8,392 nucleotides of DNA from an uncultured Clostridia bacterium (GCA_937916195.1 CALFTO010000065.1:1-8392), one strand, 5' to 3'. Numbered from the stretch's first letter, positions 1 to 7,164 are shown. Numbers and translations are program-made. The notes: generated by a model not told the origin, from the letters alone.

Positions 1-1136
1 TCAAGGATAGTGTGAATACTATAAAGTTTTTAACAGAGAGAAAACAGTTTATTGACGGTGCCCCGGCAGTTTTACCAACACGTACTGATGACTTTGGTGT
101 AAATAAGGTTGCTAAAAGTCTTCACCCTAAAGAGCAAAAGCTTGTAATCAGCAGAATTGAAGAGCATAGAAATATTGCAAAAAGCTATTATTTCAAAAGT
201 GAAACAGAGCTTGCATATTTCAAAGCAGGTCAATATCTTACCTTCAAGCTTGAAATAGGCAATTCAGTTGTTACCCGTTCATATTCAATAGCCTCCTCCC
301 CTGCCAGCGCATTAAACGGTGAATATCAGATTACTGTTAAGCGTATTGCTGACGGTTTTGTTTCCGATTACATTCTTGACAACTGGAATGTGGGCGATGA
401 AGTTATCGCTTATGCACCAGAGGGTAATATGACATATTGTCCATTAAGAGATGCCGAAAACATCGTTGCTATTGCAGGCGGTAGCGGTATTACTCCTTTT
501 CTTTCACTTGCGAGAGCAATAGACCAAGGGGACGAGGATTGCACCCTTACTTTGCTTTATGGTTGCAGAACATCTGACGAAATCCTTTTCAAATCAGAGC
601 TTGACTTACTCTCTGAGAAAAACGACAAAATCAATGTAGTTTATGTTCTTAGTCACAGTGATGAAGACGGCTATGAAAAAGGATTTGTGGGTGCAGATAT
701 TATAAAGAAATATGCTCCACGTGGCAATTACAGCATTTTCGTTTGTGGACCCGGTGGTATGTATAAATTCCTTGAAACAGAGCTTCCAAAACTCCAGATA
801 GAAAGAAAATATATTCGTTTTGAAGTTTTTTCTTCCGGCAAAAAGGTTGAAGAAGAGCCAAAAGATTATAGCATTACAGTTATTAATCGCGGAAATGAAG
901 TGGTAATTAAAGCGAGTAGTAATGAAACTGTGCTTTGTGCATTTGAACGAGCAGGCATAGAAGTCCCTGCAAGATGTCACACAGGTGAATGTGGTTTTTG
1001 CAGAAGCAAGCTTGTTAGCGGTAAGGTTTATATTCCTGAGGGCGAAGATAAACGCCGTATAGCAGATATGCAGTTTAATTTCATACACCCTTGCTGTTGC
1101 TACCCCGAAAGCGACCTCGTTATAAGAATTAATTAG
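1..1136 (+). CDS. FAD/NAD(P)-binding oxidoreductase with C-terminal 2Fe-2S ferredoxin domain (5' end probably cut by window)
   Basis: Predicted cytoplasmic electron-transfer reductase that moves electrons between NAD(P)H, a flavin and a plant-type 2Fe-2S cluster; the partner is unknown. Counting from the GTG at 12: a leader of about 45 residues, then an FAD-binding barrel (about 46-140) with the RSYS flavin motif at 89-92, an NAD(P)-binding domain (about 150-270) with AGGSGITP at 155-162 and CGPGGM at 245-250, and a ferredoxin domain (about 285-374). The cluster ligands are Cys322, Cys327 and Cys330 (CX4CX2C) plus Cys361, the first of three consecutive cysteines. Domain order resembles phenol hydroxylase or vanillate demethylase reductases. 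The frame stays open to the left edge, and AAGGA lies only four bases before the GTG, so I think the true start is upstream. The family assignment is firm; the substrate is not. Confidence 0.88.
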   Translation, partial: KDSVNTIKFLTERKQFIDGAPAVLPTRTDDFGVNKVAKSLHPKEQKLVISRIEEHRNIAKSYYFKSETELAYFKAGQYLTFKLEIGNSVVTRSYSIASSPASALNGEYQITVKRIADGFVSDYILDNWNVGDEVIAYAPEGNMTYCPLRDAENIVAIAGGSGITPFLSLARAIDQGDEDCTLTLLYGCRTSDEILFKSELDLLSEKNDKINVVYVLSHSDEDGYEKGFVGADIIKKYAPRGNYSIFVCGPGGMYKFLETELPKLQIERKYIRFEVFSSGKKVEEEPKDYSITVINRGNEVVIKASSNETVLCAFERAGIEVPARCHTGECGFCRSKLVSGKVYIPEGEDKRRIADMQFNFIHPCCCYPESDLVIRIN

Positions 1137-1179
1137 TGATTATTCTATATTTCGGCTCATGTCACAATCATCACCTAAG

Positions 1180-1207
1180 TACAATGGCTTTAATACAAAC
1201 CATTGTA
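1180..1207. promoter_or_regulatory. Interrupted palindrome, candidate operator
   Basis: TACAATGG (1180-1187) and CCATTGTA (1200-1207) are perfect 8-bp inverted arms separated by 12 bases. The arm centres are 20 bp apart, about two helical turns, which suits a dimeric regulator binding one DNA face. It lies just upstream of a TATAAA box (1215-1220) that could serve the symporter. As a hairpin it would have a large loop and no following T-run, so a terminator is less likely. The regulator is unknown and the role is inferred from geometry alone. Confidence 0.35.
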
Positions 1208-1269
1208 AATTTCTTATAAAAATGAAAAAACTATTTCATTTATGAATAATTTATGTTAAAATTCTGCAC

Positions 1270-1274
1270 GGAGG
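1270..1274 (+). promoter_or_regulatory. Ribosome binding site of the symporter
   Basis: GGAGG followed by seven bases and then the ATG at 1282. It is a strong match to the Shine-Dalgarno consensus and fixes the start of the symporter. Confidence 0.85.
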
Positions 1275-1281
1275 TAATTTT

Positions 1282-3444
1282 ATGGAAAATGAAAGCAATT
1301 CAAGCATTATATCAAAAGCAAAAAATCTAATTAATACCGCAAAAACTTATTGGCACACTCCCCCAAAGGGAAATTACATTCCATATAAAGAAGTTGCAAG
1401 CTTAAGTGGTGCCGGATTCGGTGTTCACTGGACAACTCTTCTTTCATCTACAATAGGTCTTAATGCGGGTAACTTTCTTGTTGGTGCAAGTATAGGCATT
1501 GAACCTATGGATTTGCAAATTATGCTTAATATTGCAAATATTATAGGTATTCCCATAGGCATTTTCCGTGCATGGTATTACGACAACCACAACCTAAAGG
1601 GCGGAAAATTCTTGCCTTTCATAAGACTGACAAGCTTTCCTATTGTTCTCATTTCGCTTCTTTTTGTATGGCTTCCGTATGAGCATTTTGAATACTCAAC
1701 AAAAGTCATTGTTGTTTGGTTTATGTATTTCTTCCTGAGTTTCTTCTCAGGCTTTTACAGCGAAAGCTATACATATTTCCAACAGATTATAAGTCCTGAT
1801 GCGCAAGAACGAGCAACAGTTATGAGTATTTCTCAGGTAGTTTACTCCCTTGCTCCTACAATTACAGGCTTCCTTCTTCCGACACTTGCGGCATTTACTT
1901 GGGGTAATAATAACATCTGGACTTACAGAATAATCTATCCTATTTTCACAATTGTCGGTCTTATTATCAGCACTATTTTCTTCCGCAAGGTAAAGGAGCG
2001 TCTTGTTCTTCCTCGAAGAAAGCCCGAACCCGTAAGAATGCTTGATGCAATCCGCGAAGTTGCAAAGAATAAATATTATTGGATTATTCAGGCTGCAGGT
2101 TGGGTTGTATTCCTTGAATCAGGCTATGGTGTTGTTCTTGGCTGGTCTTTTGTTTATGCAAACGGCGGTGATTACGAAAAGTTCTACGGTCTTGCTACTA
2201 CCATTATAGGCAATGCGTCATTATGGTCAATGTTATTAGCTCCTCTTGCTATAAAGAAGATGGGCAAGAGAAATCTCCTTATTACTGCAAACACAATCAA
2301 CATTTTTGTTCTTTTAGTTTTATATTTTGTTTATAAAAACATTTTACTTGTTTGTATTCTCTGGTATTTCAACACATTCATAAATACCTTCTGGAATATT
2401 GTTCAGCATAACATAAGTGCTGATATGAGAGACTATCACCAATGGAAAACAGGTGTCAGAGTTGACGGACTTTTCGGACCTTTAGGAATGATAGGTACAG
2501 TAATCGGTCTCTTTACAGGTATGGTTTATCCTGCAATTTACGAAAAAATGGGACTTAAAAGTGACTACAACATTCTCTATGATGACAATATGAGAAACAA
2601 TCTTTTCGAGGTTCTCATTCTCTGCTCCGCTTTTGGTGCTTTACTCAATCTTATTCCGTTCATTTTCTATGACCTGACGGAAAACAAACACAAAGCATAT
2701 ATTCACGTTCTGAAAATTCGTGCTATGTTTGAAAATCACGCATTGGGTGTTCTTGAAGACGGCGAGCTCGAAGAAGCTATGGAAATTATTCACGAAGCTC
2801 AAGAGCTTTTGGGAAAAGAAAAAATTATTGTTGATAAATCCGCTCTTAAAGAGGCTAAAAAATTGCCACACAAAACTCGTGACGAAAAGCAAATTCGTAA
2901 AGAGGCAATCAAAAAAGCCAAAGCAGAAATTCGGAAAATCAAAGAAACTAATCTTGCTATTGAACGTTCTGCTATCATTATGGAAGATGTGAACAAGTTC
3001 TCAGGTGAAGTGGGCAAGGCAAAAATCTTGCAGGCTCAAAAAGACGTAGAAAAAGATATGCTTCACTATTACGAAGATGTTGCGGAGCAAATGAGCGTTG
3101 CTAAAAATCTTCCTAAAAAGACTGCAACAGAAAAAGCAATTCGTGCCGACGCAATTAAAAATGTACGAATTAAGAAGCAATCTGCAGCTCTTATCAGAAA
3201 GTATGGTATTGATAACATTAAAGTTCCTGATGAAGCTGTAAAAGAAGAGCTTCTTAACCGTGAAACCCACGGGTTTGTTGAAAGCATAAAGGTTAAACAA
3301 GAGCTTCGTGCTTATCTTAAATATGCTTCTGTTTATGCAAGAATTATCAAGCCGTATACCGAAGCAAAACTTCTTCTTACTCAAGCTGAGAATTATACAC
3401 ATTACGAAGAGCTTGAACGAGAATACGTTTCATTAAAAAACTAA
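1282..3444 (+). CDS. GPH-family (MFS) sugar:cation symporter with long charged C-terminal tail
   Basis: Predicted inner-membrane symporter of the glycoside-pentoside-hexuronide family (MelB-like) that imports a sugar or glycoside with a cation. The first 465 residues carry about 12 hydrophobic segments (roughly 44-70, 78-100, 117-133, 140-160, 184-205, 215-234, 266-290, 302-322, 331-350, 353-375, 396-416, 441-463). The stretch around 380-396 (ADMRDYHQWKTGVRVDG) matches the conserved GPH segment before helix 11, where D-Y-x-x-x-K-T-G-x-R recurs in the family. Residues 466-720 form a charged, Lys/Glu-rich, helical-looking tail not found in typical MelB proteins of about 470 residues, and it contains a duplicated motif (525-544 and 607-626). 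Start chosen from the GGAGG seven bases upstream. Substrate unknown; the convergent rhamnosidase hints at plant-glycan sugars but is not co-transcribed. Confidence 0.87.
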   Translation: MENESNSSIISKAKNLINTAKTYWHTPPKGNYIPYKEVASLSGAGFGVHWTTLLSSTIGLNAGNFLVGASIGIEPMDLQIMLNIANIIGIPIGIFRAWYYDNHNLKGGKFLPFIRLTSFPIVLISLLFVWLPYEHFEYSTKVIVVWFMYFFLSFFSGFYSESYTYFQQIISPDAQERATVMSISQVVYSLAPTITGFLLPTLAAFTWGNNNIWTYRIIYPIFTIVGLIISTIFFRKVKERLVLPRRKPEPVRMLDAIREVAKNKYYWIIQAAGWVVFLESGYGVVLGWSFVYANGGDYEKFYGLATTIIGNASLWSMLLAPLAIKKMGKRNLLITANTINIFVLLVLYFVYKNILLVCILWYFNTFINTFWNIVQHNISADMRDYHQWKTGVRVDGLFGPLGMIGTVIGLFTGMVYPAIYEKMGLKSDYNILYDDNMRNNLFEVLILCSAFGALLNLIPFIFYDLTENKHKAYIHVLKIRAMFENHALGVLEDGELEEAMEIIHEAQELLGKEKIIVDKSALKEAKKLPHKTRDEKQIRKEAIKKAKAEIRKIKETNLAIERSAIIMEDVNKFSGEVGKAKILQAQKDVEKDMLHYYEDVAEQMSVAKNLPKKTATEKAIRADAIKNVRIKKQSAALIRKYGIDNIKVPDEAVKEELLNRETHGFVESIKVKQELRAYLKYASVYARIIKPYTEAKLLLTQAENYTHYEELEREYVSLKN
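2854..2913 (+). repeat. Intragenic repeat copy 1 (symporter tail, residues 525-544)
   Basis: Encodes AKKLPHKTRDEKQIRKEAIK. It is identical to the second copy, 82 residues later, at 13 of 20 positions (A, K, L, P, K, T, E, K, I, R, A, I, K), with no gaps. The pattern is AKxLPxKTxxEKxIRxxAIK. The DNA has diverged more than the protein, which suggests an old duplication kept under protein-level selection. Confidence 0.7.
3100..3159 (+). repeat. Intragenic repeat copy 2 (symporter tail, residues 607-626)
   Basis: Encodes AKNLPKKTATEKAIRADAIK, the partner of the copy at 2854-2913. Both copies are followed by Lys/Arg-rich, probably helical sequence. The flanks before the motif align poorly, so the clear similarity is confined to about 20 residues. 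Confidence 0.7.
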
Positions 3445-3456
3445 TAATATCTATGA

Positions 3457-3498
3457 AAAAATCCTTATGGTTCAAAAGAGCCATAAGGATTCTTTTTG
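3457..3498. terminator. Bidirectional rho-independent terminator between convergent genes
   Basis: Perfect 11-bp stem (3460-3470 with 3481-3491) that can extend inward by a G-T, a T-A and a C-G pair to an AAAA loop at 3474-3477. It is followed on the + strand by CTTTTTG, and preceded by an A-run that reads as a T-run on the minus strand. It lies 12 bases after the symporter stop and 22 bases beyond the rhamnosidase stop, so it can serve both. Confidence 0.88.
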
Positions 3499-3513
3499 TT
3501 TGCGTAATTTGCC

Positions 3514-5865
3514 TTATCCGTTATTGAGTGGTTTTTCTACAACTTCCACATTACCGAGTTCATTGTTTATATACTCGCCGTTTTGGTAATATGGCTTTGA
3601 ATTGATATTTACAACAGCACCTGTCGGCACATATAAAACAGCCTTCATATCTTGTGGAAGAGTAAGGTTGATAATATAATCTCCGTCAGCCTTTTCATAA
3701 TCCAAGGTGATTAACCCTTTTACGCTGGGCACGGTACAATTCATATTGTCGGATAAAGCGTATTGAGGGTCGATTTTAACTTTTTCGTAGCCTGCTTCAA
3801 GTGGAGTAACACCTGCAAAATGCTTACTCATTATAACAAGAGGTCCACCACTCCAAGCGTGATTTTTAGTGCCACGCCAAGCGTCCCAGAATTCCCAAAG
3901 AGTAGAGTAATCCGCAGTCACCATACCCTCATATCTGTCCTTAATTCTATCTCTTGCAAGTTCATATTCACCCATTTTGCAAAGGGCTTCAAGAACATAG
4001 TATTCCATATACGGACTTGAATTTTGAGTGGTTGTGAGTACGTTTTTAATGGTATCATACTGCTCTTTTTCTGCAAGTCCTGACAAAACTGCAAGAGCAT
4101 TGGCTCTGTCATCAGGCTTTTTCGTATCATCACTTTTAAAGCCATTTTCTGTCCAAAGATTTTTATATCCTTTTGCAATTATTTCTTTTCTTTCGGTAAT
4201 AAACGAGATATCTTCATCTTTTCCTAAATTTTCTGCCATTTTTTCTATGGCGGAAAGTGCATAGTAAACCCAAGCATTTTCTATGGCTGTCATATCTGCC
4301 TTGTTGCCCCAGTCAGGCCAATTCCATGAGCCTTCACGATGAACAACAAGATTATCTTCACCAATTTCCCAAAGCTTCAGGTAGTCGATTGATGCGTCAT
4401 AAACCTTTTCGACAAAAGCCTTGTCGCCTGTGTATTCATAGTAAGTGAGAAAACCTACAATTCCTGCAAGCTGCTGAACGGGAAGCTCAAAATAGTCACT
4501 GCTTATTGGTACAACAGTCTGAAGCACTTTTGTGTCGTCAATGTGAGAAAGCATCGCTTCAACACCCTTTTGATACAGCAGGTAGGAATTACTGTCCATA
4601 GAGTACATTGTCATAATCATTTCGCTTGTAACATCGCCCCACCATTGTGCTCTTTCTCTGTCGGGACAATCCATAAAATTATCTCTCATTGTTACATAGA
4701 GCGTACGCAATGATTTTTGCCACAAGGAATTCAAGAATTCATCATCACAATTGAAGCTGCCACAGAATGAACTGTCATATCCTGTTTCACGGTACTTGAG
4801 AGAAACAACAGTAACGCCGTGTGGTATGTCATAAGTAACACGCTCTCCGTTAACCCAGCCTAAAGCCTCAAACTCTTGCTCGCCCTCTTTAGTGATATAG
4901 GTAGTTGAAACTGCACCGATTGGAGTGTTTTCTGTTGTTATGCGAATTTTTTTGCCTTCGGGTGCTACGATTTTAAGATATGCAGTAAACTGTGCGTTAT
5001 ATGGAACATCTACGGTGATTTTTTCACCGAAAATATTTTTTACGGTATAGTTTTCGTAATCCTTTGAATTCTCATAATCTTTAAGACCGTAATCTTTGAG
5101 CAAAGGTATTCCTCTTGAATATAACTTGCCATAAGCACCCTCGCCACCAACACCATATTCGGTTGCATTTTCCCAAGAAGAAAAATCATAACTTACATTG
5201 AGCCAATCGCCCAAATCTTCTCTTGCATCATAATAAATGCTGTGTTCGGCAAGTCTGTAATTAGGCTTGTAAAAAATACTGTCACCATAAGCACTGTGTT
5301 TTTTTACTTTCCAGCTATTGTCGGAAATTATGTTGATGTCATCATTTTTAGCTTCAAAAAGGAATCCGCCCTGACCACTACTGTTATAAGAATAGTTTTT
5401 ATTGTCGCCCCAGAACCACACCAAAGCACAAATTGAGTTTTCACCCTCTTTGAGATATGGTGCAATATCTATGCTGTCATAATAACCACTGTTTTCATCG
5501 GGACCTCGTTTCACGTTTCCCTCAAAAACAACGGTTTCTCCGTTTATGTAAAGCCAATATTTCGAGTCGGCTGAGATGTTGGCAATAAGTTCTTCGGGCT
5601 TTCTTTCAAGAGTAACTTTTTTATTAAAGCACATCCATGTATTTTCTTCTTTAAGATTTTCTTTGTCCCAAATCCAATGAGCCGTCCAATCAGTTTTTTC
5701 GCCCGTAGAAATCACTTGATATTCGGGAATACTTTCTGAAATCTCATAATCATTTGAATATGGCATTGTCGTTTCCCCCAATATAAGAAGTGGTGAAAAA
5801 TATGAAAACACAAGAGCTGCCACTATTAAAAGTGCAGGAATAATTAATAACAGTAATTTTTTCAT
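3514..5865 (-). CDS. Membrane-anchored or exported GH78-type alpha-L-rhamnosidase
   Basis: Predicted inverting glycosidase (783 residues) releasing terminal alpha-L-rhamnose, probably outside the membrane. N-terminal KK then a long hydrophobic run (about residues 4-29) with no lipobox cysteine and no clear cleavage site, so it may be an uncleaved anchor. Then come an N-terminal beta-sandwich opening with TAHWIW (61-66), a second beta-sandwich (about 275-370), an alpha/alpha six-hairpin catalytic domain (about 373-690) and a C-terminal beta-sandwich. Active-site hallmarks: DCPDRERAQWWGD (399-411), with Asp399, Glu404 and Asp411 spaced as in characterised GH78 enzymes; WNWPDWG (514-520); and TLWEFWDA, where Glu658 is the likely general base, followed by HAWSGG (669-674). 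An in-frame ATG at 5937 lies inside a hairpin and would put 24 extra residues before the hydrophobic segment; the start at 5865 has AAGGAG. GH78 is well supported; the exact substrate is not. Confidence 0.88.
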   Translation of the reverse strand: MKKLLLLIIPALLIVAALVFSYFSPLLILGETTMPYSNDYEISESIPEYQVISTGEKTDWTAHWIWDKENLKEENTWMCFNKKVTLERKPEELIANISADSKYWLYINGETVVFEGNVKRGPDENSGYYDSIDIAPYLKEGENSICALVWFWGDNKNYSYNSSGQGGFLFEAKNDDINIISDNSWKVKKHSAYGDSIFYKPNYRLAEHSIYYDAREDLGDWLNVSYDFSSWENATEYGVGGEGAYGKLYSRGIPLLKDYGLKDYENSKDYENYTVKNIFGEKITVDVPYNAQFTAYLKIVAPEGKKIRITTENTPIGAVSTTYITKEGEQEFEALGWVNGERVTYDIPHGVTVVSLKYRETGYDSSFCGSFNCDDEFLNSLWQKSLRTLYVTMRDNFMDCPDRERAQWWGDVTSEMIMTMYSMDSNSYLLYQKGVEAMLSHIDDTKVLQTVVPISSDYFELPVQQLAGIVGFLTYYEYTGDKAFVEKVYDASIDYLKLWEIGEDNLVVHREGSWNWPDWGNKADMTAIENAWVYYALSAIEKMAENLGKDEDISFITERKEIIAKGYKNLWTENGFKSDDTKKPDDRANALAVLSGLAEKEQYDTIKNVLTTTQNSSPYMEYYVLEALCKMGEYELARDRIKDRYEGMVTADYSTLWEFWDAWRGTKNHAWSGGPLVIMSKHFAGVTPLEAGYEKVKIDPQYALSDNMNCTVPSVKGLITLDYEKADGDYIINLTLPQDMKAVLYVPTGAVVNINSKPYYQNGEYINNELGNVEVVEKPLNNG

Positions 5866-5873
5866 AGTAACAT

Positions 5874-5879
5874 CTCCTT
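5874..5879 (-). promoter_or_regulatory. Ribosome binding site of the rhamnosidase
   Basis: AAGGAG on the minus strand, eight bases before the ATG at 5865. It decides the start in favour of the Met preceding KKLLLL rather than the longer open frame. Confidence 0.85.
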
Positions 5880-5889
5880 TGCTAAAATA

Positions 5890-5918
5890 ATTATACCACC
5901 CACAAATATGAAAAGCAA
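5890..5918 (-). promoter_or_regulatory. Sigma-A type promoter with extended -10 for the rhamnosidase
   Basis: On the minus strand, TTGCTT (5918-5913) is followed by a 17-base spacer and a perfect TATAAT (5895-5890), with TGG directly before it as an extended -10. Transcription would start near 5883, giving a leader of about 18 bases that holds the ribosome binding site. The -35 hexamer lies in the 3' arm of the upstream terminator hairpin, so the two elements overlap. Confidence 0.75.
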
Positions 5919-5962
5919 CCGCATAACGGACAGACAAGGATGTCTGTCCCTACGCGGTTGCT
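5911..5962 (-). terminator. Composite nested hairpin, terminator of the TipAS-gene operon
   Basis: Outer 9-bp stem (AGCAACCGC at 5914-5922 with GCGGTTGCT at 5954-5962) encloses a small internal loop and an inner perfect 9-bp stem (GGACAGACA at 5928-5936 with TGTCTGTCC at 5941-5949) with a 4-base loop. Read on the minus strand it begins eight bases after the TipAS-gene stop and the 3' arm runs into TTTT, as expected of a rho-independent terminator. The inner palindrome is larger than termination needs and resembles dispersed palindromic repeats I recall from clostridial genomes; that resemblance is from memory and not verified. Confidence 0.75.
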
Positions 5963-5969
5963 CTTGTGA

Positions 5970-6341
5970 TTATTTTCTGCAATATATTGCGATTGCTTGA
6001 CTTATGAATTGGGCAGTACCCACTGAATGTTTATCAATATTATTCTTGAATCGTTCGTCTGCCACATACATCTGTCCAAGACCTGCAAGAATTTCGTTTG
6101 TGCAGGCATAAAAATTCTCGGTAATATAACTTTGAAGCTTCTGCACAAGATTTTGGGCATTGTCAGAGTTCGGCTCTGCTCCGTTTTGCATAGAGTTTGC
6201 AAATTCTGCGAGAATTTTATCCATTCCCTCGCCCATCGCATTGAAATTCTCTTTTGAATAACCCTTTGCCTTTTCGGTGTATTCGTTATATGCTTCGGTT
6301 TTGCCCCATTTTTCTATTACTTCGTTCTTAAAATCAATCAT
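5970..6341 (-). CDS. Stand-alone TipAS antibiotic-recognition domain protein
   Basis: Small soluble all-helical protein (123 residues) matching the TipAS domain, the drug-binding half of the MerR-family regulator TipAL of Streptomyces, which traps thiopeptides and similar ligands. Hallmarks: WGKTEAYNEY near the N-terminus (12-21), the central region around GEGMDKILAEFA (36-47), and FYACTNEILAGLGQMYVADERFKNNIDK (about 77-104), typical of the family's C-terminal half. No MerR helix-turn-helix is present in this protein or its neighbours, so it probably binds a ligand rather than DNA; the ligand is unknown. An earlier ATG at 6377 overlaps the preceding gene by eight bases and would add 12 residues, but GAGGGTGA sits just before the ATG at 6341 and the domain begins right after it. 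It is the last gene before a terminator. Confidence 0.85.
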   Translation of the reverse strand: MIDFKNEVIEKWGKTEAYNEYTEKAKGYSKENFNAMGEGMDKILAEFANSMQNGAEPNSDNAQNLVQKLQSYITENFYACTNEILAGLGQMYVADERFKNNIDKHSVGTAQFISQAIAIYCRK

Positions 6342-6345
6342 AAAA

Positions 6346-6353
6346 TCACCCTC
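6346..6353 (-). promoter_or_regulatory. Ribosome binding site of the TipAS-domain gene
   Basis: GAGGGTGA on the minus strand, four bases before the ATG at 6341. It favours the shorter start over the ATG at 6377, which has no comparable site. Confidence 0.6.
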
Positions 6354-6369
6354 TCTTTTATTCTTTGAT

Positions 6370-7164
6370 TTAGTCATTTAGAAGTGGCATTTCTGTCATT
6401 CGAAGTCGTGCGCAACCGTATGGGCAAAGCTCGACTTTTTGAACTTGAGAAATAGGCTCTCTTGATTTTGGTGTTTTTCTTGCAACACTTCTGTATGGGA
6501 ATTTAAGCCCCCAGTTGATTTGTTGCATATTTGCCTTTATGGTTACAGGCGGATTATCCTGTGAAAACGGAATATCCCCTATTTCATTGAACTTTACTTC
6601 AAAATCATTATCTGCATAGCCATAATTCCAAGGTGTTTTTGGTATGAACTGATAATCGCAATATGGGAATTTGCGTTCAACACCTTTTTTGGTGTATTCT
6701 CTCATTTTCTTTTCGTAAGCAATGGGAACAGAGAAAAGCAAAGAGCCCATCTGCAAAGCATAAAGGTCATTTGGTCGCTTTTTAAAATATGGTGTTGCTT
6801 CAAATTCAACTGTGATTTCAGTTTTGCCTTGGTTTATTGCGAATTCAAGGTCTTTGATTTCTGAATTTTCACCGTTTACTTTAAGATTTTTTACAAAAGA
6901 CGGGATACGGATTGCAAAGTTAAAGTCCTTTTCTGCATCTATATAATAGTGCATTTTATTCTCGAACGGATAATTAGTTTCAAGTTTAATTTCAATTCCA
7001 TCATCATTTAAAACAGAAGGCAACATAACCGAATTGATTATTGTATTTCCATTATGCATAAATGCTGAAAGAGCAAATTTAGGCCAGCCCTGAGGCTTTA
7101 TTTCTTTTGATGTATAAAAGTTCCATTTATTCATATGCAAATCAACTTTCAAATTGCTTATCAT
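6370..7164 (-). pseudogene. C-terminal fragment of a GH127/DUF1680-like (beta-L-arabinofuranosidase-type) protein, catalytic region missing
   Basis: The 264 residues match only the C-terminal part of the DUF1680/GH127-like family, whose members are usually 600 residues or more. Visible landmarks: GWPKF (26-30), which in full proteins directly follows the conserved CCxxN segment; the NYPF strand (64-67); AIRIPSF (84-90); TPWNYGY (177-183); and the family-typical ending around PYGCARLRMTEMP (248-260). The alpha/alpha-barrel with the catalytic Glu and the Cys residues is absent and replaced by about 25 unrelated residues. The start codon overlaps the preceding reductase stop (ATGA), with an in-frame stop nine bases further upstream, so the frame cannot extend. 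I see no good ribosome binding site; translation could be coupled. The body is intact, without frameshifts, so an expressed sugar-binding or structural remnant remains possible. Catalytic activity is unlikely. Confidence 0.68.

Larger units (their letters stand above)
1137..1281. other. Intergenic region between reductase and symporter
   Basis: AT-rich gap of 145 bases with no coding potential that I can see. It contains an imperfect inverted repeat just after the reductase stop (TTAGTGAT at 1133-1140 against ATCACCTAA at 1170-1178), with a 29-base loop and no T-tract, so it is a poor terminator. It also contains the clean 8-bp interrupted palindrome listed separately, a TATAAA box at 1215-1220 and a TAAAAT box at 1257-1262. 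The first box is better placed, leaving a leader of about 55 bases; the second would start the transcript almost at the ribosome binding site. Neither has a convincing -35 hexamer. Confidence 0.5.

Noticed and set aside
606..1088. Long open frame on the minus strand opposite the reductase
   Set aside because: It is antisense to a clearly conserved gene, has a Phe/Cys/Asn-rich composition typical of a shadow frame, and no ribosome binding site.
1133..1178. Imperfect inverted repeat after the reductase stop as a terminator
   Set aside because: The arms contain a bulge, the loop is 29 bases and there is no T-run, so it does not support a rho-independent terminator.
3001..3402. Open frame on the minus strand opposite the symporter tail
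   Set aside because: A shadow of Lys/Glu-rich coding sequence. The + strand frame continues the symporter without interruption and carries the internal repeat.
5866..5937. Upstream extension of the rhamnosidase to an ATG at 5937
   Set aside because: The ATG falls in the loop of the nested hairpin, upstream of the promoter's -10 box, and lacks a ribosome binding site. The ATG at 5865 has AAGGAG and starts a normal export signal.
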